DNA from: a virus
IMG/VR virus record: IMGVR_UViG_3300032236_001530
Location: 91,229-155,228 of that record
DNA length: 64,000 nt
Reading direction: 5' to 3' (one strand)
The translations under genes and the position numbers were made by a program. Under the pieces are notes generated by a model. That model had not been told where the DNA came from. It was given only the letters and a program-made list of their open reading frames with translations, and ran no database searches. Position 1 is the first letter of the stretch, and every line of letters begins with the position of its first letter. Below, one piece after another: positions 1 through 8,660 of this stretch.

Positions 1-98
1 GAATACATGCCTGTTAAACTATTATCAAGTGTGATTTCTTTTTGAGCGTATGTCTTTATTGTAAGTAGTGTTAGTAAAATAAATAATATTTTTTTCAT
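1..98 (-). CDS. Secreted protein, N-terminal fragment (gene runs off the left edge)
   Basis: An open frame on the minus strand starts with ATG at 98 and is still open at base 1. The 32 residues visible begin with a classical signal peptide: two lysines after the Met, a hydrophobic core (ILFILLTLLTI), then T-Y-A-Q. Cleavage after Y-A before Q is very common in exported Bacteroidota proteins. The rest of the protein lies outside the window, so its function cannot be read. It diverges from the small basic gene at 184. Confidence 0.6.
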   Translation of the reverse strand, partial: MKKILFILLTLLTIKTYAQKEITLDNSLTGMY

Positions 99-183
99 CG
101 TAGTGATTATTTTTGTCTAATTATATATAAATAAAAATTTTTAAAAAAATAGAAAAATATATAAAATAAAAATATTAATCACT

Positions 184-318
184 ATGGCAAAAGCTACTAC
201 ACAACCTGTTAAATCTTTTTCTTCTAAACCTAAGAAAAGAGGCAAGTACTCTAAAAAAGAAAGTTCTAATAAAACATCAAAGAACTATAAGAAAAAATAC
301 AGAGGTCAAGGTAGATAA
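184..318 (+). CDS. Small Lys/Arg-rich protein (44 aa)
   Basis: A 44-residue frame starts with ATG at 184 and ends with TAA. It is very basic (Lys, Arg, Ser, Tyr), with patches KPKKRGKYSKKE and KNYKKKYRGQGR. Short basic proteins ending in K-x-Y-R-G-Q-G-R/K are, as I recall, frequent in phages of Bacteroidota; their role is unknown, with nucleic-acid binding the obvious guess. An AT-rich late-promoter-like stretch lies upstream. It is the first of three short genes that end at the hairpin at 942-970. Confidence 0.65.
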   Translation: MAKATTQPVKSFSSKPKKRGKYSKKESSNKTSKNYKKKYRGQGR

Positions 319-348
319 ACAATTTTGCTATTAGTGTCTATAAACACT

Positions 349-690
349 ATGTTTATTTCACAAATATTTTGGGTTAATTTTATACTATTCATTTGGTTTG
401 AAACTGATGGCTTTATAGAGTATGCAAAAATATTTAAGATAAGTAAGTATTTTAAGATTGATGATTTTGAATTGTATAAAAAAGAATCGAATCCATCAAT
501 TACATATCACTCATATATAAGACAAAAACACAATAGCTTTTTATCGAGATTAGTAACATGTGTGCCTTGTTTTAACTTTTGGGTTGTTCTTATAGTTGCT
601 TTATTTTTTAATAGTTTATCAATTTATCCAATTCTTTACATAATGAGTTATGTAATATATAGATTATTAAAAAAGTATATCTATGGCTAG
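349..690 (+). CDS. Small membrane protein with a CxxC motif
   Basis: Hydrophobic protein of about 113 residues counted from ATG 349; an in-frame TTG at 325 could add eight. One membrane segment lies right at the N-terminus (FISQIFWVNFILFIWF). One or two more follow in the C-terminal half after a T-C-V-P-C-F-N-F-W stretch. A C-x-x-C next to F-W at a membrane segment recalls phage and bacterial DUF1360-like membrane proteins, but I cannot assign a function. The gene overlaps the next one by 8 bases, so the two are probably translated together. Confidence 0.6.
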   Translation: MFISQIFWVNFILFIWFETDGFIEYAKIFKISKYFKIDDFELYKKESNPSITYHSYIRQKHNSFLSRLVTCVPCFNFWVVLIVALFFNSLSIYPILYIMSYVIYRLLKKYIYG

Positions 691-943
691 TATAACCAGA
701 AATCTAAATATTGAATCAAAAAAACATCTTTATAGATTAATTAACACCAATGAAGAGTTGTCATCTAATAAGATTTTTTTACCATTTATGGATTCAATGC
801 AGGATTATTTTTATGGTTGTAAATGTAATATAGATATTTATGAATTAAAATCAAACGAACAATATAATAGTTTATCAAGTAATCAAGAAGCGTTATTAAA
901 ACTAAAAGATTACTTTAGATGTCAAGAGATTATTTTTAACTAA
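683..943 (+). CDS. Hypothetical protein (86 aa)
   Basis: ATG at 683 lies inside the 3' end of the preceding membrane-protein gene, which suggests translational coupling. The product is a soluble, mixed-charge protein with three cysteines and no motif I recognise. The TAA stop runs directly into the hairpin terminator at 942-970. Confidence 0.6.
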   Translation: MASITRNLNIESKKHLYRLINTNEELSSNKIFLPFMDSMQDYFYGCKCNIDIYELKSNEQYNSLSSNQEALLKLKDYFRCQEIIFN

Positions 944-970
944 AAAAGCCACTTAATGAGTGGCTTTTTT
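942..970. terminator. Bidirectional hairpin terminator
   Basis: Perfect inverted repeat AAAAAAGCCACT - TAATG - AGTGGCTTTTTT. It has an A tract on one side and a T tract on the other, so it can stop transcription from both directions. It separates the plus-strand genes before it from the minus-strand FKBP gene after it. Confidence 0.85.
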
Positions 971-987
971 AATTTAGTTTTGATAGA

Positions 988-1404
988 TTATTGAACTGAA
1001 ACAACTTCAATATCAAAAATAAGTTCTTTACCAGCAAAAGGGTGATTGCCGTCAATCACTGCGTGATCTTCATGCACTTCTTTAACCATAACATTAACTG
1101 GCATACCGTTATCAGCTTGTGCTTGTAATGACATACCAACTTCAACTGGTCCAGGTAATTGAGAACTTGGTACCTTTACTACTAAGTCTTCTCTAACTTC
1201 ACCATATGCTTCAGCTGGTGGAATGCTTACAGTTACTTTATCTCCAACATTTTTACCAATAATAGCATTTTCAAAACCAGGAATAATTTGTCCTGTTCCT
1301 ACTGTAAAAGATAAAGGTGCTTTTCCTTCTGATGAGTCGAAAACTTCACCATCAGTGAGTCTTCCTGTGTAATGCACATTTACTGTGCTTCCATTTTGTA
1401 TCAT
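988..1404 (-). CDS. FKBP-type peptidyl-prolyl cis-trans isomerase, SlyD/FkpB-like
   Basis: 138 residues with the hallmarks of the bacterial SlyD-like FKBP family: N-terminal V-N-V-H-Y-T-G-R-L-T-D-G, then F-D-S-S, then Q-I-I-P-G-F-E-N-A-I-I-G in the FKBP core, an inserted flap (about residues 66-120, with the P-P-A-E-A-Y-G motif), and the return strand N-H-P-F-A-G-K-E-L-I-F. The enzyme catalyses prolyl bond isomerisation and acts as a folding chaperone. The His-rich metal-binding tail of E. coli SlyD is absent. It stands alone on the minus strand between a terminator and a divergent gene. A phage-borne copy may help fold abundant virion proteins; that is inference. Confidence 0.92.
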   Translation of the reverse strand: MIQNGSTVNVHYTGRLTDGEVFDSSEGKAPLSFTVGTGQIIPGFENAIIGKNVGDKVTVSIPPAEAYGEVREDLVVKVPSSQLPGPVEVGMSLQAQADNGMPVNVMVKEVHEDHAVIDGNHPFAGKELIFDIEVVSVQ

Positions 1405-1490
1405 TTGATTATTCTTTTTTTATTTGTATATAATAAGTATAATAAAGTTTATCATATTAAACTTTTATTGTAAAATTTGATAAAAATATC

Positions 1491-2168
1491 GTGAGAGAAT
1501 CTTTTACGGAATATAAAAAAACATTAGAACAAAATCTAATGAACATCAGTTATTTATATAACGGTGATGTTATTTCGTCTATAGATTCTAGCTATACTGA
1601 AATTAAAAACTCACCTCTCACATCACCGAGTTTTATGATTAATAGTATAGTTAACATATATCAAGAAAGCTTTGATATAATGGTTGGTAAGTCTAAAGAG
1701 TTTGTGATACCAGAAGAATCTATAGCTGGCTTAGGTAAACAAGGAAATCTATTTGATAAAATATCTGAATTAGGTATAAAAGCAAATTATATTTTTTGTT
1801 CTGATAAAGGTAAAAAGTTATTTGGTTTGAGTAGCAACTTCTCAACAAATACAAGTGCTTTCCCATCATACTTTTATAGTATAGACAAGTATGTTGGTCT
1901 AAATATAGAAGTATTTAATTCACCTCTTATAAAAGAAGACAGTGATGAAATGGTTCTGTATGTTTTTGATAGGTCTATACAGAGTTTAGTATATTCTATA
2001 CAAAATATGGAGTATTCTATTGTTCCAAATGATAAAGATAACTTTGAGTGGAATCACACAATAAGTTATAAATTATATGATTGTAAATTCAACTCATATA
2101 AATTATCAATAAGAAATGTCTCTCGATTGAGGCACGATAAAATTAATAAAATATTAGATGGTAATTGA
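1491..2168 (+). CDS. Hypothetical protein (225 aa)
   Basis: Frame from GTG 1491 (alternative ATG 1539) to TGA 2168. The protein is soluble, rich in Ser, Asn and Tyr, and has mixed alpha/beta character without transmembrane segments or recognisable catalytic motifs. The GTG start is preferred because the frame upstream of ATG 1539 reads as normal protein. It overlaps the next gene by 11 bases, so the two are probably coupled. No function assigned. Confidence 0.6.
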   Translation: MRESFTEYKKTLEQNLMNISYLYNGDVISSIDSSYTEIKNSPLTSPSFMINSIVNIYQESFDIMVGKSKEFVIPEESIAGLGKQGNLFDKISELGIKANYIFCSDKGKKLFGLSSNFSTNTSAFPSYFYSIDKYVGLNIEVFNSPLIKEDSDEMVLYVFDRSIQSLVYSIQNMEYSIVPNDKDNFEWNHTISYKLYDCKFNSYKLSIRNVSRLRHDKINKILDGN

Positions 2169-2544
2169 TTTGTCAGATATACCTTTTGTTCATTCCGGTA
2201 GTTATCGAGACGAGTGTAGAGTAAAAGGTAATAAACTACTAACTGAGCTTAATAGAATAAATATTAATATGTCAACTAAACATAATTATATAATCATACC
2301 GGTTAGTATTTATAATCTTTTAGAGATAAATGATAGTTTTATATCTTTAGAAAAGTCCGCTAATACATATGATGGTCCAATTAAAGTTGGCTTGATTGGT
2401 GAGTTTATTTGCTATTTAGATATACATTTACCGCCAAATGAAATTATTGTTTCTTGGGATAGACAAACATCAAGAAATGTTAAATTAGATTCTATATTAA
2501 ATGATACATTTGAAAAAGAAAAAAGAATTAAGGTTATATCTTAA
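2158..2544 (+). CDS. Hypothetical protein (128 aa)
   Basis: Starts with ATG inside the end of the preceding gene and ends 4 bases into the 3' end of the convergent DHH gene. It contains a YIIIPVSIYNLLEI beta-rich stretch and a Lys/Glu-rich C-terminus. I recognise no family. The tight overlaps on both sides support a real gene in a compact phage genome. Confidence 0.6.
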   Translation: MVIDLSDIPFVHSGSYRDECRVKGNKLLTELNRININMSTKHNYIIIPVSIYNLLEINDSFISLEKSANTYDGPIKVGLIGEFICYLDIHLPPNEIIVSWDRQTSRNVKLDSILNDTFEKEKRIKVIS

Positions 2545-4394
2545 TTCTTTTTGTTTATATAGCTTTCAAATTTTGCTATTATTTTCTTGTTTACATTATC
2601 TATAGTCATTAAACTCTTTCTATCTGGTTTCATGCCTTTTGTAGCACCAGCCTTTAAGAATTCATCTCTTGTCACAGGTACTGGTTGTCCAGTCTTTTTA
2701 TCAACTATATTATATTCAAAGTTTTCATTTGTGTCTTGTCCTAATAATTCAACACCTTTTGTGTCGTATTCAACTTCACCACCTTGGTTAGCTATATCTA
2801 TTTTTGATTTTAATACATTAACAAAATCTTTAGCAACTGTTTTAAGAACATCAACATACTTTTCAGTATTATAAGCTATTTTAAGAGCTGGTTTATTATA
2901 CTTTAAGAAGTTGAAACCAGAGATATTTGTAATTGAAGGGTGACCACCTGAGTTTCTAATAATAAGTTCCCATGCAGGTATTTTGATATTACTTAAATAT
3001 GTTTTTTGGTCAGGAGCTAAATCACTAAACGAAACATCCATATACTCTCTCAACTCTGGATTGTTAATATCAACATTAACAATTTTACCATCTTTCTTCT
3101 CATACATACAATCTTTGTAAAAAGCTTCTAAATCAGTCCATCTAAACCCAACACCTTCATAATCCTCACCTTCTGCTTTTTGCATTGCTTTCCAATCTTG
3201 AGATGTTTCAAATTCTTTTTTAAGAGATTCTAATGAAACATAAAATCTTTTTAATACTGATTCATGTTTTGCTAAAACTTCTTTAGCTATTTCACCTAAG
3301 TTAATTTCTTTTAACTTCTTTTCTTTGAATGGATTACAAGAAACTTGTAATAACCCCATTGGCCAAGCAATACAGTTAAAGTCAGCCTCTGGGTTGTTTT
3401 TGAATACCACATATCTATCATATGAACCAGCTTTAATCATATTACCACCACCATATTGAGTAACGATTTTATAATCAGAGTCAAAGTTAACACCTTTGCC
3501 AATTTTAGCGCCAGTTGATAATAGATTTTTATGTCTCCAATTTGTTGGATCATATTCGGTCACATCACCTGTATTTGGATCTTCAATGAAACTATAATTC
3601 TTCATTCTATCAATGTAAGAGTTTAAGTTATCTGTAATTTCTTCAGGTGTTGCTAATCTTCCTAATTTATCAGAAGTTTTAGCATTACTAATATAATGTT
3701 TAATGTTGTTAAACATTGAGTATAAACTACCTGTAGAATCCAAAGTTAAACATTCAAGAATATTTTTATTAATATGATTTCTCTTACCATCTAAAGATTT
3801 AACAGTGATTCTTTTATTTTTATAAGCCAATAATAATCTATTAACTACAAAACCCATCATAAATCTATTCTTAGCTGGTGTTTCAGCTCTATCTTGTGTA
3901 AAGATTGCTTTTTGTACATCTTCTGGTTTGATATTATATGTTAAAAAGTTAGCTGAGTCAACTGTTTTAATTAGTTCAATATCTTGAGGTGTAAAAATAT
4001 CAGAGTATGATATTTCACCAGAAAGTATCTCAACATTTGAACGAGCATGTTTGAAGTATGTTGATTTAGTATCTTCAGCACCAACTTGTTTATCATGATG
4101 ATCTGATTGAATGTGGAACATTGGCTTACCGTGAGCAAAGTCAACTAGCACACAAAGGTTACCCTCTTGGTGATGCTTAATAGCGTATTCTAAACCACCA
4201 TATTGTATAATATGACAATCAACAGTTTCTATTTGATAGTAATTCTTTAAGAATTCTTTCATAGCAATAGCTGATGTAACACCATCTAAGTCTTTGTGGA
4301 AATAAATCTCTGCAGTTTTATGAAGCTTTGCTATCTTAGAAATGTTTTTAAGACCTACTTCCTCGTTTAGGAAATTTTGATATTTTTTTATCAT
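2541..4394 (-). CDS. DHH-family phosphoesterase with N-terminal capsid-targeting-like tag
   Basis: 617 residues. Residues 1-12 are MIKKYQNFLNEE, the tag shared by many proteins in this window, with a possible L-N-E cleavage site. The DHH (RecJ/NrnA-type) metal-binding motifs follow: H33-K-D35-L-D37-G, D85 in L-V-D-F, and D98-H99-H100-D. A GGHP motif near H485 matches the DHHA1 substrate-binding motif. The family hydrolyses phosphodiesters in single-stranded DNA, short oligonucleotides, cyclic dinucleotides or pyrophosphate; the substrate here is unknown. The C-terminus KFESYINKKN resembles a second copy of the tag. It follows the 4396-4809 gene with a one-base gap and probably forms an operon with the two upstream genes. 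Confidence 0.82.
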   Translation of the reverse strand: MIKKYQNFLNEEVGLKNISKIAKLHKTAEIYFHKDLDGVTSAIAMKEFLKNYYQIETVDCHIIQYGGLEYAIKHHQEGNLCVLVDFAHGKPMFHIQSDHHDKQVGAEDTKSTYFKHARSNVEILSGEISYSDIFTPQDIELIKTVDSANFLTYNIKPEDVQKAIFTQDRAETPAKNRFMMGFVVNRLLLAYKNKRITVKSLDGKRNHINKNILECLTLDSTGSLYSMFNNIKHYISNAKTSDKLGRLATPEEITDNLNSYIDRMKNYSFIEDPNTGDVTEYDPTNWRHKNLLSTGAKIGKGVNFDSDYKIVTQYGGGNMIKAGSYDRYVVFKNNPEADFNCIAWPMGLLQVSCNPFKEKKLKEINLGEIAKEVLAKHESVLKRFYVSLESLKKEFETSQDWKAMQKAEGEDYEGVGFRWTDLEAFYKDCMYEKKDGKIVNVDINNPELREYMDVSFSDLAPDQKTYLSNIKIPAWELIIRNSGGHPSITNISGFNFLKYNKPALKIAYNTEKYVDVLKTVAKDFVNVLKSKIDIANQGGEVEYDTKGVELLGQDTNENFEYNIVDKKTGQPVPVTRDEFLKAGATKGMKPDRKSLMTIDNVNKKIIAKFESYINKKN

Positions 4395-4395
4395 A

Positions 4396-4809
4396 TTATT
4401 TTATATAATTTTGATCTGTTTTTCTATATATTAATATATTCAAGTGTTTATTTTCAATGTATTCTTTATGTATATAATAACCTAAATCATCTAATCTTAG
4501 TGATGCAACTTCCATTATTTCTTTATACTCTTCAGAGTTTTTCAAATTGGTAAGTTCATTATTTATTTTCCAAAGACTCTCTTGAAAAGGTCCCCAGTTT
4601 TTACCAATACTAATTTGAATGTAAGTAATTAAAGCAAATTTTAATGCTGATTCATCGGTGTTTTTAAAATCAAATAGTTTTTTTAAAAATCTAACATCAA
4701 CTATCCAACCGTTATCTGATATATCAGTGAATAAAAATTCAATATCTTCAGGTGTTAACTTAGATTCAGGTGATAGATGTATATTTTCAAACTTTTTTAA
4801 GTATTTCAT
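4396..4809 (-). CDS. Hypothetical protein with tag-like N-terminus (137 aa)
   Basis: The N-terminus MKYLKKFENIHLSPE resembles the shared tag, though without a clean [IL]-x-E site. The rest is an alpha-helical soluble protein without recognised motifs. Its start codon touches the stop of the upstream amidoligase-like gene and its stop is next to the start of the DHH gene, so the three are probably co-transcribed from the promoter at 6208-6221. Confidence 0.65.
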   Translation of the reverse strand: MKYLKKFENIHLSPESKLTPEDIEFLFTDISDNGWIVDVRFLKKLFDFKNTDESALKFALITYIQISIGKNWGPFQESLWKINNELTNLKNSEEYKEIMEVASLRLDDLGYYIHKEYIENKHLNILIYRKTDQNYIK

Positions 4810-6203
4810 TATTTCTTACCAAGCAATCCTTTTCCATAACCTTTTATAGTTCCTTTGGTTTCACCTTTAGTCTCGGTGTCAAATTTCGTATCAAAGAAGT
4901 TATTATTATCTGTAACTATTTTAACATCAGCATCCATAGTAGCATAAGGTCCTAATTTACCTGAACGATAAACACCACCAAACATATCACCATTCAAGTA
5001 ACCTTCCATAAAGTAACAACCTGTTAAATCAGAAGATTCTACTTTACAATTAAGAACTTTTGAGTTTTGTGCTGACGATTGTTGTAATTTACATTTTGTC
5101 ATTTGTGAGTTTTTAATCTCTGACCCTACAAAAAAGCAATCTTCAAATATACCCTCAACTTGACAATTTATTAAATCATATCCTTTTAGTGTTGATGTTG
5201 ATTTTATTTTAGCATCAACTATTTCCATTGTTTGTGTTGATGTTACATAGTTTACTATACATTCTTTTAATTCAGATGTTGAATCTATTAAGTTATAGAG
5301 TTTTGAGTATATACTATTATAATATGATGTTACCATATCATAGTTCATATTTTGGTCAATTTGTAATTGAATGGTTGGAAAGTCTATAATAAAGTTATCA
5401 TACTTTGAGAAATTTTTAAATGTAGAAATATTCTTTTCTAAATGTTCTTCAAGTTTATTAACATCCTCCGCATTAAAATCAACATCAATTGCGTCATAAA
5501 CATTAATGATAAATCTGTCCATGAAGTAAATTAAATTACCTATATTCTTTTCATAATCCTTACCACCAACATATCTTAATTCAAGTCTTTGAGAGTCCTT
5601 ATCGTTATTAATATGTAAGAAGTTGATACCGTAGTATTTATCATTTGGTGTTCTTAAATTATTCTTTACAACACTAATTGGGATATTAAAGAAGTCATAT
5701 TCTTTATAAGGAATCATTTTCTTTACTGACTTAGCGTAAACATTATCTTTTCTTGATGGGTAAACTCTATAAATTTCTTCTTCATCAGTATTTAGAATCA
5801 GTTTAAGAATATTCAAATCATTTAGATTCTTATCATCATCATTAAATGATAAGTTAAAGTGAATAGATGATTTTTCATTAGTTTGACCATGTGTTTGAAT
5901 AAATTTAACTATTTTAACTAAATAGTATTTAGCATCATAGTAGCTTAATGGACCAGTTACTAACTCAACCATGTTTGAACCACCTGATAAATCCGGTTCA
6001 ATTTTGAAATTCTTTTCATCTGGTGTGAAACCAGAGTGGTATTCTCTAAATCCCCAAACTTTCACAGGTGCTAACTCTTGGTTTAATAACTCCATTGCTT
6101 TATAGAAAGATAATTCTTTCATATAAAATTCAAATTCAAAGCCAACACGAGCATGCTTTAATTTATTTGATTGGTTTAGAAATTTATCCGAATACTTCTT
6201 CAT
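4809..6203 (-). CDS. Amidoligase-like protein with pentapeptide-like C-terminal repeats
   Basis: 464 residues starting MKKYSDKFLNQS, a degenerate version of the shared tag. Residues 17-120 look like the amidoligase (COOH-NH2 ligase, glutamine-synthetase fold) family: R-V-G-F-E23-F-E25-F, then E-P-D71-L-S-G, M-V-E80-L-V-T-G-P-L, and S-S-I-H115-F-N. The acidic residues would bind Mg-ATP. The C-terminal third (about residues 335-410) repeats short units of the N-C-x-V/F-x-x type, like a right-handed beta helix of pentapeptide repeats. Members of the family join amino acids or peptides through new amide bonds; the substrate here is unknown. First gene of a three-gene minus-strand operon. Confidence 0.62.
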   Translation of the reverse strand: MKKYSDKFLNQSNKLKHARVGFEFEFYMKELSFYKAMELLNQELAPVKVWGFREYHSGFTPDEKNFKIEPDLSGGSNMVELVTGPLSYYDAKYYLVKIVKFIQTHGQTNEKSSIHFNLSFNDDDKNLNDLNILKLILNTDEEEIYRVYPSRKDNVYAKSVKKMIPYKEYDFFNIPISVVKNNLRTPNDKYYGINFLHINNDKDSQRLELRYVGGKDYEKNIGNLIYFMDRFIINVYDAIDVDFNAEDVNKLEEHLEKNISTFKNFSKYDNFIIDFPTIQLQIDQNMNYDMVTSYYNSIYSKLYNLIDSTSELKECIVNYVTSTQTMEIVDAKIKSTSTLKGYDLINCQVEGIFEDCFFVGSEIKNSQMTKCKLQQSSAQNSKVLNCKVESSDLTGCYFMEGYLNGDMFGGVYRSGKLGPYATMDADVKIVTDNNNFFDTKFDTETKGETKGTIKGYGKGLLGKK

Positions 6204-6207
6204 ATTA

Positions 6208-6221
6208 CTTATATATTAAAA
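6208..6221 (-). promoter_or_regulatory. Late-type promoter candidate (minus strand)
   Basis: On the minus strand it reads TTTTAATATATAAG, 4 bases before the ATG at 6203. It matches the element repeated before many genes in this window. Confidence 0.55.
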
Positions 6222-6252
6222 TCAAGTTCTCAAAATTAAATTACTTAAAATC

Positions 6253-6267
6253 AGGAGGGACAATATG
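6253..6267 (+). promoter_or_regulatory. Isolated strong Shine-Dalgarno with ATG
   Basis: AGGAGGG at 6253-6259 stands five bases before an ATG at 6265 that opens a nine-codon frame (MFFIYISIL, then TAA). Such a site is exceptional here, where real genes lack Shine-Dalgarno sequences. It may be a leader peptide or chance. Confidence 0.25.
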
Positions 6268-6310
6268 TTTTTTATATATATTTCAATATTATAAAAATAA
6301 TTAATAGTAA

Positions 6311-6700
6311 GTGGAGTTCTTTTGTGTTTATTGTAAAACCCGCAAAAAAGTAGATAAGTTTATTAAGGTTAACCGAATAAAGAATAAGTACATTATCGAT
6401 ATAAAAAAGATAATGGAAGAAGAAGAGGTTAGTTTTGAAGACGATAAGATGTATCTGAAGGTGCTAATCTTTCAAAAGATACAGCAGGCAATAGATAAAA
6501 AGAAAGACATCTACTACATACCCGACTTCGAAAACGAGTTTTCAATCGAAAAACTACTCAATCTTAAAAAGATTCTCGGTGAGAATAACTTCAATGTTTT
6601 AATATTTTATAATGAATTCCGAAAAAACCCGGAAATAATCGATGATGTTTTTTCAAACCTTTCCAAATTTTCAAACTCACAAATAATAAGAGATTACTAA
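6311..6700 (+). CDS. Hypothetical protein with N-terminal CxxC (129 aa)
   Basis: Starts with GTG at 6311. The N-terminus V-E-F-F-C-V-Y-C-K carries a C-x-x-C that could be half of a zinc site. The remainder is Lys/Glu-rich with a FNVLIFYNEFRKNPE segment. I do not recognise the family. It precedes the baseplate cluster on the same strand and may be transcribed with it. Confidence 0.55.
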   Translation: MEFFCVYCKTRKKVDKFIKVNRIKNKYIIDIKKIMEEEEVSFEDDKMYLKVLIFQKIQQAIDKKKDIYYIPDFENEFSIEKLLNLKKILGENNFNVLIFYNEFRKNPEIIDDVFSNLSKFSNSQIIRDY

Positions 6701-6734
6701 TAGTTTAATATATAATAAAAATTAAATTATTAAC

Positions 6735-8645
6735 ATGGCTTTTAATAGATCTATTTTAGGTGGCTCTCCTCTTGGTCTCATTGGTGTAAGAAGTTATTAC
6801 GATGCTAATGGATTATCTACATTTAATGCGGGTAAAAGTAGAAATATTAAGGTACCTGATTATAATAAAACATCCAGCTCAGCTGGTATGTTATATGGTA
6901 ATAGTTTATTTTCTGGATATAGAGTTTTAAGAGCTTGGCCAAATGTTAGTACTGATGACCCAAAGGGGTTGAATGATATTGATTATATTAATAAAAAAGA
7001 CAAGTCTACAAGAAGAGAACTACATAACAATTCTGTTTATGATACCAGTGTTCTTAATATAATTGAGAAGCTATCAGGTACAAAAGCTCAATTAAGACCA
7101 GCGGACTTTGCTTATTTGAAAAATATTGGTGTTTATCCAAATAATAGATTAATGATAGCTAGAAGATTTGCTTCTCCTGTTGATGATAATATAATGGTTC
7201 CTAAAAAAGATTCTGAACTATCATCATTTGCTACTTTAATAAGTTGGGTTCCTGAAAATGAAAACTTTTTATCATTTACATTTGGTGAAGAGTGGACTGA
7301 TTCAGAGGCAGATTTCACCAATATACTTACATCATTGGGTCAAGATGTTGGTTTGGGTAATTTAGGTGGTATATCCGGCGCTGCTGGTAATATTCTACCT
7401 TTACCTGGGTTTACTGAAATATTTCAAAGAAATTTTTTAGCTAAATTAGGTCTAATAGAAAATGATGCTAAAAATTCAATACCAGCTGGTAATCCTAACT
7501 TAATTAAACAATCTAAAAGAAGAAAATTAGTGGGTTACTCTGATGCGGGTTCTGGTTTGAAAACCACTGTTAATATTAAAATGACTTGTGAGTATGAATT
7601 AAAATACATATCTGGTATTGATCCTACAATTGTTTGGATGGATTTACTTGGTATGATTACAAGATTTGGTACTTCTAATAGTGAAACATATGGTTTGAGT
7701 AAATCTGCTGGTGCTAAAATGATAACTTGGGCTAATAATCCTAATCAGTTAATAAGTGATGCTGCACAAGCTATATCTGATGCTATAAAAGGAATAGTTG
7801 ATGAAATAAAAGCCGCAATCGAGAAGGCTTATAACGCAACCAAAGAGGCGAATAAATCTCTATCAAATACCGTAAATGATAATACACAGGAGAAACCAGC
7901 ACCTATAAGTGACCAAGCAGCGGCTAATAAAGCAAACGAGGCACAAAAAGCCGAATCCTTAAATGTATTAAAGGGTATAGAAGGTACAATTGGTAAAATT
8001 GGAACTGATATAATTTCTGGCTTACTTCAAAAATATAGGGTTAAGATAATAGGTGTTATTAATTCATTAACTGGTTTACCATCTACACCTTGGCACATAA
8101 CAGTTGGTAATCCAATGAGACCTACATTTTGCTCAGGTGACATGTTAGTTGAGCAAGTTGAAGTAAGATTAGGACCAATATTAGCCTTTAATGATCTTCC
8201 ATCATCTATAAGTGTTGAGTTTAACATGACTAACGCCAGACCTTGGGGTTTGCAAGAGATAATGGCTAAGTTTAATAGTGGTTATTTAAGAACAGTTGAT
8301 GTGCAAAAATCATTCTATGAAACAAATAAAGTAACAGGCGCTGATAATGTTACTTATAATGAGCCTGTTGGTATATTACCACTTAATGATTTTGTCTATG
8401 CGACAGCTAGCACTACCGGTTCAAGTGGATCTAGTGGTGTGTCTGGTTCAAGTGCTGGTCAATCAGGAACAAATGCAAATCCATCAAATAGTGGAACTAG
8501 TGGTGTTGTTAGTACGGATTCTACTACAGGTAATCCAGTTACTACATCAGTAGATCCAAATAATGTTACCAAGGCAAAAGGTGGTAAACAAGTAGATAAT
8601 GCTACTATGAATAAAGATGCTTCACAAAGTATTTATAATAAATAA
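6735..8645 (+). CDS. Baseplate/tail structural protein, possibly gp48/gp54-like
   Basis: 636 residues. The segment around residues 450-520 (T-P-W-H-I-T-V-G-N-P-M-R-P, then L-G-P-I-L-A-F-N-D-L-P-S-S) resembles the tube-like domain of T4-type baseplate proteins that start the tail tube. The middle (about 340-410) is an Ala/Lys-rich helical stretch. The C-terminus is a low-complexity Ser/Gly/Thr linker related to the GSSG repeats of the fibres. It opens a run of structural genes with short gaps (15 bases to the next). Its virion role is supported by context; the exact T4 counterpart is uncertain. Confidence 0.65.
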   Translation: MAFNRSILGGSPLGLIGVRSYYDANGLSTFNAGKSRNIKVPDYNKTSSSAGMLYGNSLFSGYRVLRAWPNVSTDDPKGLNDIDYINKKDKSTRRELHNNSVYDTSVLNIIEKLSGTKAQLRPADFAYLKNIGVYPNNRLMIARRFASPVDDNIMVPKKDSELSSFATLISWVPENENFLSFTFGEEWTDSEADFTNILTSLGQDVGLGNLGGISGAAGNILPLPGFTEIFQRNFLAKLGLIENDAKNSIPAGNPNLIKQSKRRKLVGYSDAGSGLKTTVNIKMTCEYELKYISGIDPTIVWMDLLGMITRFGTSNSETYGLSKSAGAKMITWANNPNQLISDAAQAISDAIKGIVDEIKAAIEKAYNATKEANKSLSNTVNDNTQEKPAPISDQAAANKANEAQKAESLNVLKGIEGTIGKIGTDIISGLLQKYRVKIIGVINSLTGLPSTPWHITVGNPMRPTFCSGDMLVEQVEVRLGPILAFNDLPSSISVEFNMTNARPWGLQEIMAKFNSGYLRTVDVQKSFYETNKVTGADNVTYNEPVGILPLNDFVYATASTTGSSGSSGVSGSSAGQSGTNANPSNSGTSGVVSTDSTTGNPVTTSVDPNNVTKAKGGKQVDNATMNKDASQSIYNK

Positions 8646-8660
8646 AAATAATAAAATAGA

